From an uncultured Negativicutes bacterium (GTDB taxonomy: Bacteria; Bacillota; Negativicutes; Acidaminococcales; Acidaminococcaceae): a stretch of DNA of 9,780 nucleotides. The stretch is taken from NCBI GenBank assembly GCA_937926555.1, contig CALAZX010000251.1, forward strand, positions 1 to 9,780, in the 5' to 3' direction. Of the stretch, positions 1 through 7,300 are shown in pieces (positions within the stretch are counted from its first letter, which is position 1; each line of letters opens with the position of its first letter). The notes under the pieces are model-generated. The model had not been told where the DNA came from and did not search any database. It worked only from the letters and a program-made list of their open reading frames with translations. A program made the position numbers and the translations under genes.

Positions 1-56
1 ATATATTCCTATTTTCGGGAAGTGCGGATTTTTTTGTGTAAACTATTTGTAAAATA

Positions 57-65
57 TGTTACAAT
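57..65 (+). promoter_or_regulatory. Extended -10 promoter of the ABC importer operon
   Basis: TGT-TACAAT at 57-65 matches the extended -10 pattern TGn-TATAAT with one mismatch. No good TTGACA lies at the standard distance: TTGTGT at 34-39 would leave a 20-base spacer. An extended -10 can compensate for a weak -35. A T-run at 29-35 and AT-rich sequence surround it. Transcription would start near position 72 and leave a leader of about 70 bases before the ATG at 142. This is a motif call only. Confidence 0.45.
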
Positions 66-141
66 AGATAAGATAAGATCCGGAAGCATCAAAACAAGAT
101 TCAAGCGTTACCATCATATTATTTTTAAAGGAGAGATCTCT

Positions 142-1182
142 ATGAAAATGAAGACAATGGCCGCAATGGCTATGGCCGGCATGATGATTTTCGCTGCAGG
201 CTGCGGCGGCGGTGGCGACAAGAAGGCCGCTGAGGGCGGTCAGGCGCTGAAAGGCAAGAAACTGGTTATGTACGTGTCCTTCCATGAGGATACCGCAAAA
301 GGACTGGCTGAGGCATTCGAGAAGAAAACCGGTGCCAAAGTATCCTTCATCCGTCTGCCGACCGGCGAGGCGGTTGCCCGTATGACCGCTGAGAAATCCT
401 CCCCGAAAGCCGATGTATGGCTGGGCGGCACCTCTGACGCGCATGCGAAGATGAAAGCTGAAGGGATCACTGCCCCTTACGCTTCCCCCAACGACAAACT
501 GATTCCGGAACAGTACCGGGACAAAGACAACTACTGGCACGGTCTGTACCTGGAGACCCTGGCTATCGGTTACAATGAAGCCCGCTTCAAGAAAGAGTTC
601 GAACCGAAAGGCATCAAGGCCCCCGTATCCCTGGAAGACCTGCTGAATCCCGCTTTCAAAGGCGAGATCATCACTCCCGATCCCCGGAAATCCGGCACCG
701 GCTTCACTTTCCTGAGCAGTGTGCTGCAGTCCCAGGGTGAGGAGAAAGGCTGGGCTTACCTGAAGAAATTCAAAGACCAGGTGGCACAGTTCACTCCGTC
801 CGGCTTCACTCCGGCACAGAAATGCGGCGCAGGCGAATACCTGATCACCGTGAACTTCATCGCTGACCAGATGCTGGTGAGCAACAAGGGACAGAAGATC
901 AACAGCACCATCTACCAGAACGCTGGCTGGAGCGTTGTTCCTGTTTCCATGCTGAACAACAAAGCTAACGAAGATGTGGCGAAAGCATTCATTGATTACT
1001 GCCTGACGAAAGACGCCGGCGAAATCATCAGCAAGACCACCAACGCAGTTGCCTGCAACCCGGAAGTTCCTGCACCCGCAGGACAGAAACCCCTCAAAGA
1101 CCTGCCTCTGTTCAAAGAGTACAACTTTGAGAAAGCCGGCGCCATCAAGCAGCAGCTGACCGAAAAATTCTTCAAACTGTAA
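142..1182 (+). CDS. ABC transporter substrate-binding lipoprotein, FbpA/AfuA-like (COG1840 type)
   Basis: This gene encodes a 346-residue extracytoplasmic binding protein that would capture solute and deliver it to the permease encoded next. The frame is open from 22, but the ATG at 142 is the start: it follows AAAGGAGAG at 127-135 and begins a lipoprotein signal peptide (Lys at 2 and 4, hydrophobic core, AAGC lipobox, lipidated Cys21, then a Gly-rich linker). The lipobox -3 residue is Ala rather than Leu, which is acceptable but not ideal. Family hallmarks are DVWLGGTSDAH (91-101), the AIGYN stretch (141-145) and PDPRKSGTG (179-187). The 'GG-x-SD' and 'DP-x-x-SGTG' patterns recall AfuA-type proteins. 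The adjacent tyrosine pair that binds iron in classical FbpA is not seen, so ferric iron is not assured; hexose phosphate or phosphonate are alternatives. Family assignment is firm, substrate unknown. Confidence 0.93.
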   Translation: MKMKTMAAMAMAGMMIFAAGCGGGGDKKAAEGGQALKGKKLVMYVSFHEDTAKGLAEAFEKKTGAKVSFIRLPTGEAVARMTAEKSSPKADVWLGGTSDAHAKMKAEGITAPYASPNDKLIPEQYRDKDNYWHGLYLETLAIGYNEARFKKEFEPKGIKAPVSLEDLLNPAFKGEIITPDPRKSGTGFTFLSSVLQSQGEEKGWAYLKKFKDQVAQFTPSGFTPAQKCGAGEYLITVNFIADQMLVSNKGQKINSTIYQNAGWSVVPVSMLNNKANEDVAKAFIDYCLTKDAGEIISKTTNAVACNPEVPAPAGQKPLKDLPLFKEYNFEKAGAIKQQLTEKFFKL

Positions 1183-1212
1183 TCAGAGAGAACCCTGCTC
1201 TGAGCGTTATTC

Positions 1213-1246
1213 AGCTTACCTCCGTCCCTGCCGGCGGAGGTAAGTT
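1213..1246 (+). terminator. Intercistronic stem-loop between binding-protein and permease genes
   Basis: CTTACCTCCG (1215-1224) is perfectly complementary to CGGAGGTAAG (1235-1244). The stem can extend outward by one G-T and one A-T pair and inward by one T-G and one C-G pair, giving about 14 pairs around a 6-base loop. Only a weak TTTGTT follows, so it is more likely a partial terminator or a 3'-end stabiliser of the first cistron than a full stop. Such a hairpin commonly makes the binding protein more abundant than its membrane partners; that role is inferred here. Confidence 0.7.
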
Positions 1247-1304
1247 TGTTATGACACCTGTGAAGTGGGTAAATCAGAATTACCAAAGTAAGGAGTAAAG
1301 CCCA

Positions 1305-2966
1305 ATGAAAGAATCCAATGTTGGACGTGAACAGACAGGCTGGCGTGCGGAACTGAAAGTTCTGCTGCGGGAACCGCCTCTGCTGGCAAGTATCCTCGTA
1401 GTCTTCGCGTTGTTCGCGATTTTTATCATCTATCCCTTTGTGAAAATCCTGCTGGTGCCCACCAGTGCGGACTGGATCCGTGCCGTGACCGGAGCCGAGT
1501 ATCTGGAGGCCTTCCGGAACACGATCCTGTCATCGCTGGCGGCTACCACCACCGCGATCATCTTCGGCTTTTTATATGCCTATGCGATCGACTCTACAGA
1601 CATGCCCTGTAAGCGGTTTTTCCCGGTGTTGGCCCTGCTGCCCACCATGGCGCCTTCGGTTGTGACCGGCCTGGCGTTCATCATGCTGTTCGGCCGCCGC
1701 GGTTTCGTCACCTGGAACCTGCTGCATCTCCATGTGGATCTGTACGGGCCTTTCGGCCTGTGGGTGGCGCAGACCATCGCGTTCTTCCCCCTGGCCTATA
1801 TCACCATCTCCGGCGTGCTGAAATGCATCAGCCCGAACCTGGAGCTGGCGGCGCAGAACCTGGGCGCCAGAGGCTGGCACCTGTTCCGCACCGTGACCTT
1901 GAAACTGGCTACCCCCGGTATCGCCAGCGCTTTCCTGCTGGTTGCCATCAACAGCCTGGCCGACTTCGGTAACCCGATGCTGGTAGGCGGCAACTACCAT
2001 GTGCTGGCCACCGAGGCTTATTCCGAGGTAGTGGGTGCCTGGGACCTGCCCATGGGCGCGACCCTGTCCGTGTTCCTGGTTATCCCCACGATCCTGGTGT
2101 TCTTCGTCCAGCGCTACTACCTGGAGAAGCACTCCTACGTGACTGTCACCGGCAAGCCGGTGGCGGGCCTCACCCGCGTGACCTGCAGCCCCATGGCCAA
2201 ATGGATGCTCTTCGGTTTCTGCAGCTTCCTGTGCGCGGCCATCCTGCTGGTTATCGGTGTGGTCATCCTGTTCGCTTTCACAACGACCTTCGGCTATGAC
2301 TACAGCTTCACACTGGACCACTTCATCGAGGGCGTCCTGGTGGGCGGCGTCATGAAGAACTCCTGGATCGCGTCCATCTCCACGGCGACCATCACCACCC
2401 TGTTCGGTATCGCCCTGGCGTTCCTGACCATCCGCAAGAAGTTCCCCGGCCGTGTGATCATGGACTTCCTGGCCATGCTGCCTGTATCCCTGCCCGGTAC
2501 CTTCATCGGTCTGGCATTGATCATGGCCTTCAACGACGGCGTCCTGTCCCTGACGGGCACTATCTACATCATTATTTTAGGTATGGTGCTGCGCCAGCTC
2601 CCTGTCGGCTACCGGCAGGCTGTGGCGGGCCTCTCCCAGATTGAGAAATCCCTGGAGCAGGCTTCCACCAACCTGGGTGCGAACAGCTTCGTCACCTTCA
2701 AGCGTGTGGTTCTTCCCATGCTGAAAAACTCATTGTCCGTAAGCTTTGTCTATTCCTTCATGAAATCCATGAACACGCTGAGCACAGTCATCTTCCTGGT
2801 TTCTCCGGAATGGAACCTGGCTTCTGTAAACATCATGAGCCTGTCGGACCACGGTTTCCTGGCTACGGCCAGTGCTACGGCTGTCGGCATGATGCTGACA
2901 ATCTTTATCACATTTGGCGTGGTCAAACTTATCTTTAGAGACCAGATCAATATCTTCGATTTATAA
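1305..2966 (+). CDS. ABC transporter permease with two fused membrane domains (FbpB/AfuB-like)
   Basis: This 553-residue inner-membrane permease belongs to the iron/AfuB-type branch of the binding-protein-dependent transporters. Two homologous halves are fused, so one chain provides the whole channel. Hydrophobic segments begin at about 28-50 and recur to about 540, consistent with roughly 12 membrane helices. Each half has an EAA loop for docking the ATPase: LELAAQNLGARGWHLF at about 179-194 and SLEQASTNLGANSFVTF at about 449-465. The ATG at 1305 is preceded by AAGGAG at 1290-1295 with a 9-base spacer. The gene lies 122 bases after the binding-protein gene, separated by a stem-loop, and 26 bases before the ATPase gene, so the three are almost certainly one operon. 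Length is normal for fused FbpB-type permeases. Confidence 0.94.
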   Translation: MKESNVGREQTGWRAELKVLLREPPLLASILVVFALFAIFIIYPFVKILLVPTSADWIRAVTGAEYLEAFRNTILSSLAATTTAIIFGFLYAYAIDSTDMPCKRFFPVLALLPTMAPSVVTGLAFIMLFGRRGFVTWNLLHLHVDLYGPFGLWVAQTIAFFPLAYITISGVLKCISPNLELAAQNLGARGWHLFRTVTLKLATPGIASAFLLVAINSLADFGNPMLVGGNYHVLATEAYSEVVGAWDLPMGATLSVFLVIPTILVFFVQRYYLEKHSYVTVTGKPVAGLTRVTCSPMAKWMLFGFCSFLCAAILLVIGVVILFAFTTTFGYDYSFTLDHFIEGVLVGGVMKNSWIASISTATITTLFGIALAFLTIRKKFPGRVIMDFLAMLPVSLPGTFIGLALIMAFNDGVLSLTGTIYIIILGMVLRQLPVGYRQAVAGLSQIEKSLEQASTNLGANSFVTFKRVVLPMLKNSLSVSFVYSFMKSMNTLSTVIFLVSPEWNLASVNIMSLSDHGFLATASATAVGMMLTIFITFGVVKLIFRDQINIFDL

Positions 2967-2992
2967 CACCGAAGCATGAGGAGGAAACTGAC

Positions 2993-4060
2993 GTGTCTGA
3001 ATATGTACTGCAATTAAAGAATATCAACAAATATTTCGGTGGCAACCATGTCATCAACAACGTGAACCTGAACATCAAAAAAGGTGATTTCGTCACCTTC
3101 CTGGGACCTTCCGGCTGCGGCAAGACCACGCTGCTCCGTATGGTGGCAGGTTTCTATGAGCCTGACGAGGGCGAGATCCTGCTGAACGACCGCCGGATCG
3201 AGAAGATCCCTCCCTACGGCCGTAACTGCTCCATGGTGTTCCAGGAGTACGCGCTGTTCCCGCACATGACCGTGTTCGACAACGTGGCATACGGTCTGGA
3301 CGTGAAGGGCGTGCCCAAGAACGAGATCCGCGAGAAAGTGGCCGCAGCGCTGGAGATGATGCAGCTGCAGGGCATGGAGAACCGCTATCCCAACCAGATG
3401 TCCGGTGGCCAGCAGCAGCGTGTGGCCGTGGCCCGCGCCCTGGTCATGGACCCGGAGGCACTGCTCCTGGACGAGCCGCTGTCCAACCTGGACGCCAAGC
3501 TCCGTGAGGCTGTACGTTTCGAGCTGCGCCAGATCCAGCAGAAAATGGGTCTGACCACCATCTACGTTACCCACGACCAGTCCGAGGCCCTGTCCATGTC
3601 CGATATGATCGTTGTCATCCGCAAGGGTGTCATCCATCAGATCGGCACCGCGCAGGAGATCTACTTCGAGCCCAAGACCACCTTCGTGGCCGACTTCATC
3701 GGCACCACCAACCTGTTCCAAGTGGTTGCCGGCGCGGACCAGACCGTGACCTACGGCGACGCCCGCCTGCACACCGAGTTCCCCGTGAAGAGCGGCGAGA
3801 CCTACTGTGTCAGCATCCGTCCGGAATGCCTGCATCTGAGCAAGGATCCGGTGGACGGCGAGATCAACGTGGAAGGTACCATCCGCGGCAAGATGTTCCT
3901 GGGCGAGAAAGTCCGCTACTTCGTGGACGACAAGCTGGGCATGGAGTGGATCGTGGACATCTTCGATCCCGGCCGTGTGCTGCTGGACGGCGAAGTGTTC
4001 ATCCACTTCGAGGAAGAGAAGGCCTGGCTCATCGACGAGCGCAAGATCGACAAAGACTGA
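2993..4060 (+). CDS. ABC transporter ATP-binding protein (FbpC/PotA-like, TOBE domain)
   Basis: This 355-residue cytoplasmic ATPase powers the importer encoded upstream. It starts at GTG 2993, chosen because AGGAGG (2979-2984) lies 8 bases ahead and the ABC fold begins within ten residues. The nucleotide-binding domain is intact: Walker A GPSGCGKTT (38-46), Q-loop FQEYALFP (83-90), signature MSGGQQQR (136-143), Walker B LLLDEP (157-162), D-loop SNLDAKL (164-170) and switch His194 in YVTHDQSEAL. From about residue 240 a C-terminal region of TOBE type follows, as in FbpC, PotA, UgpC and MalK; it often binds regulators or substrate signals. The FPHMTV stretch after the Q-loop is typical of the iron/polyamine ATPase group. 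Codon use is strongly biased to C-ending codons, suggesting good expression. Substrate specificity cannot be read from this subunit. Confidence 0.95.
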   Translation: MSEYVLQLKNINKYFGGNHVINNVNLNIKKGDFVTFLGPSGCGKTTLLRMVAGFYEPDEGEILLNDRRIEKIPPYGRNCSMVFQEYALFPHMTVFDNVAYGLDVKGVPKNEIREKVAAALEMMQLQGMENRYPNQMSGGQQQRVAVARALVMDPEALLLDEPLSNLDAKLREAVRFELRQIQQKMGLTTIYVTHDQSEALSMSDMIVVIRKGVIHQIGTAQEIYFEPKTTFVADFIGTTNLFQVVAGADQTVTYGDARLHTEFPVKSGETYCVSIRPECLHLSKDPVDGEINVEGTIRGKMFLGEKVRYFVDDKLGMEWIVDIFDPGRVLLDGEVFIHFEEEKAWLIDERKIDKD

Positions 4061-4108
4061 TTCCGTACCGGCCATATATCGCTTAACCGGAATACGGCCG
4101 GACCGGAA
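4061..4108 (+). repeat. Stem-loop directly after the ATPase stop codon
   Basis: TTCCGTACCGGCC (4061-4073) pairs with GGCCGGACCGGAA (4096-4108): 11 of 13 positions are complementary, with a 2x2 internal mismatch and a 22-base AT-containing loop. It begins on the base after the TGA. No T-run follows, so it is not itself a terminator. It may protect the operon's mRNA 3' end before the terminator about 20 bases further on; that function is inferred. Confidence 0.55.
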
Positions 4109-4122
4109 TAAAGTTGAACTGA

Positions 4123-4175
4123 ACAAAAGCACCTGTCACTTTGTGGCAGGTGCTTTTTTTGTGCGCGGAAGATTT
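4123..4175. repeat. Dispersed terminator repeat, copy A
   Basis: This 53-base segment recurs at 8814-8865. Shared blocks are ACAAAAGCACCTGTCAC, a 3-base loop that differs (TTT here, ATC there), GTGGCAGGTG, a T-rich tract that differs by a substitution and one base of length, and GTGCGC-R-GAAGATTT. Identity runs past the hairpin on both sides, so this is a duplicated element and not two independent terminators that look alike. Confidence 0.85.
4129..4160 (+). terminator. Rho-independent terminator of the ABC importer operon
   Basis: An 11-pair stem is formed by GCACCTGTCAC (4129-4139) and GTGGCAGGTGC (4143-4153), with one G-T wobble and a TTT loop, followed by seven T (4154-4160). Four A at 4125-4128 lie opposite the T-run, so a weaker terminator can also form on the - strand. 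It lies 68 bases past the ATPase stop and should isolate the operon from the helicase gene. Confidence 0.92.
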
Positions 4176-4276
4176 TCCGGACGGGATGAGATGGAACGGT
4201 AGTGGGAAGAACCGGGACGTAGATGCGGAAACAGCCGGAAAAGGGGATGCCATGGGAGAATATACGGATTTTAGTG

Positions 4277-4282
4277 TATAAT
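4277..4282 (+). promoter_or_regulatory. Consensus TATAAT -10 box for the helicase gene
   Basis: A perfect TATAAT lies at 4277-4282, preceded directly by TG at 4275-4276. No recognisable TTGACA lies 16-18 bases upstream (the region around 4252-4259 reads ATGGGAGA), so it is probably weak or needs an activator. Transcription would begin near 4289. That leaves no ribosome binding site for an ATG at 4293 and favours the start at 4365. From 4161 to this box I see no gene or other structure. Confidence 0.5.
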
Positions 4283-4304
4283 AAGGATATGTATGAAAAT
4301 AAAG

Positions 4305-4340
4305 CCGTCCCGTTTCCCCGGGGTGAGGGGAGAGGGACGG
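4305..4340 (+). promoter_or_regulatory. Leader hairpin in the helicase 5' untranslated region
   Basis: CCGTCCC (4305-4311) pairs with GGGACGG (4334-4340). Inside it TCCCC (4315-4319) pairs with GGGGA (4327-4331), separated by a small 3/2 internal loop and closed by a 7-base loop. The stem sits between the predicted transcription start and the ribosome binding site at 4352-4358. No T-run follows, so it is not a classical attenuator. It could stabilise the leader or influence ribosome access. No known riboswitch class is recognised. Confidence 0.5.
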
Positions 4341-4351
4341 AAGACGGATCA

Positions 4352-4358
4352 GGGGGAG
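4352..4358 (+). promoter_or_regulatory. Ribosome binding site deciding the helicase start
   Basis: GGGGGAG at 4352-4358 lies 6 bases before the ATG at 4365. It is G-rich and not a perfect AGGAGG. Together with the -10 box only about 12 bases before the alternative ATG at 4293, it supports starting the helicase at 4365. The 24 extra residues gained from 4293 are Arg/Gly/Lys-rich and look like translated leader. Confidence 0.55.
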
Positions 4359-4364
4359 ACGTGC

Positions 4365-7300
4365 ATGGCGCTGTACTGCAAGCAGTTGAAAGCCGCTTAT
4401 ATTACAGAGGAGATACATAAAATCATCGAGAAGTTTCCGGAGAAGGACAGGGAAGAGATCCGGGAGCTTTACAAATACGACAGCTGCTTCGAGATGGTGA
4501 CGAATTTCAAACCGGGGGAACGTGGCGAGAACAGCCGTGAGCTGGCGATCTGTATGGTGGCCAGGAATATCGTGGAGCGGGGATTTCCCACGCTGGCGCC
4601 GAAGCTGATGCGTCAGGAAGTCCATCCGGGCATCACCGCCGACGGAATCAAGCGGGCCCTGGTGATCTACGACAAGGACTACGTGTTCTCTGACTGGAAA
4701 CGGTATTATTACAAGACGCCGGGAGGGGAGCTGGAACTGGTGGATGACAATGAGGGGGAGATCTCTCTCCTCATGGCGGCGGATTCTTTCAAGGCCCAGC
4801 ATTTCGAGCGGCAGAAACCGCTGGAGCATATCATCAGCCATCCCGGGACGCCCATGGAGCAGTATAAAAGTTATGTGAGATACTGCCTGTCCAAAAGTCT
4901 CGACAGGCTGCTGAAGCAGTATGCGGGGCAACGGGTGGATTTCGCGGTGATGCTGCCCCGGTTGTCGCCCCATAGGAGCAGCTGCGTGAATATCGAGGTG
5001 GACGGCGAGTCACATCAGGATATGGATCAGCGGATCAGGGACGCTTACCGGGACCGGCTGATGGAGGAACTGGAGTGGGAGCCGACCATCCGGGTGGGGG
5101 CAAAGGATATCCGCGGCAAGCGTGGCGGTGACATTCCCGGGGAGAAAGGCGGAGCTGCCGGCTGGCAAGAGAGACTGGAGGGATTTTTCGGCAGATACCG
5201 GGAGTTGGCACAGCTGCCGGATACCTGCGGCAAGGAGATCCGCATCTCTCTGTTCGGCGCCCGGCTCACTGAGACATTGCTGTATCTGACGGAGAGAAAT
5301 GAGATTCCGCTCTTCACAAAGAAGACGGTTTATATCAGGGCCAAGGCCAACAGCTGCCCGGAGGCCGTTGTCCTGGGATTGCAGCACGGCCTGGATATTC
5401 TGCATCATCTGGCGGCCATCTATGGCGGCACCATGGTGGTGGGACGCATCCTGTTGAAGCTGGACGACATGGTGAACGGCCGGACAGAGCAGTATGTCCT
5501 GGAGGGAGGCAAGGCACCGGAAGTGTCGGAGCAGCGGTTTGGCAAAACGGACCTGAATCTGGTGGAGGACATGGAGCACCGGCTGTTCGCCCATGGGGGA
5601 GAGATGCTGCGGAGCAAGACTGTGGCACTGTACTCCTCTTACTCCGAATCGGAGGATCATTTTCTCAATGTTCTCAGCCAGTCTGTCCCATATCAGGCAG
5701 AAAAGAAGTCGAAAGACAGCCTGAAGTACTTCCTGCAGCTGATTTTCCGGAAAGAGAGCTTCCGTCCCCAGCAGTTTGAGATTATCCAGGCGGCTCTGAA
5801 AAAGAAGAATGTGATCGGCATCCTGCCCACCGGCAGCGGCAAAACCATCACTTTCCAGCTGCCTGCCATGCTGCAGCCCCAGAGCAGCATGATCATCACA
5901 CCGCTGATCTCCCTGATGTACGACCAGATCCGGAACCTGAAGGATATCCGCGTGGATTCCTGCGCCATGGTGAACAGCTCTGTCCAGGGAATAGAGAGGC
6001 ATGTGATCCAGGAGCGGATCAGAAAGATGGGCTACCAGCTGATCTATATCTCGCCGGAACGGCTGCAGATAGACACATTCAAGGATATGCTGCCCTGCCC
6101 CATGGCCCAGGTGGTGCTGGACGAGGCTCATTGCGTATCCCAGTGGGGGCATGACTTCAGGACAGCCTATCTGCGTGTGGGGGATACCATCAACAAATAT
6201 TTCCCCGAAGAGCGGAAGAGCGTCATGGCCCGCCCGATTCTGATGGCACTGACGGGAACGGCCTCCTGCAACGTGGTGACGGATATCAAGCGGGAACTGA
6301 AAATGGGCCGGAAAGTGGAGGTGGTCATGCCCACGGATTTCCGGCGGGAGGATCGGCATTTCCGTATTTTCCGGCTTCCGGAGGAACGGCGGCTGTCCTG
6401 GCGTATCAAGGAAGGTTATGTGGAGAAGGGCCTGGAAGAAGGCATCCGGCTGCTCCATGGATTATGGGAGGAGGAATCCCATAAGGACTTCTTCCGGAAG
6501 GAGCGGGGGCGTTATGTGAACGGCTCTCTTGTATTCTGCCCCTATTCGCAAAGACAATATGAGTCTGTGGAGGCTATCCATGACCGGCTGACGGCGGTGA
6601 TGGAAGATGACGGACAGGAGATGCGGGATGCGGCCCGCCGGCGGCATGAGGAACCGCCTGAAATTGAACATTTCACTTTCGACAAATATCACGGTTCCCG
6701 CACGGTAGAGGAGAAGGAGCGTGCACAGAACCGGTTCAAGGAGAACGAGATCGCGCTCCTGATCGCCACAAAAGCTTTCGGCATGGGCATTGACAAGCCG
6801 AATGTGAGGCTGACTCTGCATACCTGCATCCCTGAATCCATCGAAGCCTTCTATCAGGAGGCGGGACGTGCCGGAAGGGACCGGCAGCCTGCGGTGAATC
6901 TGGTGCTGGCGCCGCCTGCCGAGACGGCATTCGACTCGATCTGGGACAAAGGCATCTCGGACTATTTCATTTCCCGGACATTTCCGGAGAAAAAAGAGTT
7001 CATGAACACAGTGAAAATATTTCTCCATGCGGAATATCTGGAGGAGGATGATCTTGCGGACCGTCTTCTGAAATCCATTTTCGATGATGATGTCAGCGAC
7101 CTGCGGCAAGGTCTTGTTTTCGATACCGATCCGGTGCGGAACAGACTGACACTGACGATGAAAGCGCGTGTCTTTGGCAAAAGCCGGTCCTACGATATCA
7201 GCCTGGAGGGAGAGAAGATGGCCATGAAACCGCTGTCGGCTCAGGCGAAGAAGGTATACGGTCCTTTAGATGCGGAATGCCTGGCGTTGCTGCAGAAAAA

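Noticed and set aside
15..35. GC-containing stretch followed by seven T, as the end of an upstream terminator
   Set aside because: No matching stem arm is visible in the window. The left arm could lie outside, but that cannot be supported.
67..80. GATAAGATAAGAT run near the first promoter as a possible Fur operator
   Set aside because: The period is 5 bases rather than the 6 of Fur hexamers and there is no inverted arm. It is too weak to call an iron-regulated site.
3014..4132. A 372-codon open frame on the - strand opposite the ATPase gene
   Set aside because: It is His/Leu/Val-rich with no recognisable family and lies opposite an unmistakable ABC ATPase. It arises from strong codon bias on the + strand.
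4293..4364. An earlier in-frame ATG at 4293 for the helicase
   Set aside because: It would lie only about 4 bases after the expected transcription start from TATAAT at 4277-4282. The added residues are low-complexity, and a better-placed ribosome binding site precedes 4365.
4223..4420. A 65-codon + strand frame overlapping the helicase leader
   Set aside because: It has no ribosome binding site of note or recognisable motif, and it overlaps the helicase start in another frame.
5010..6458. A 482-codon open frame on the - strand opposite the helicase gene
   Set aside because: It covers the helicase motifs on the other strand and shows no domain of its own.
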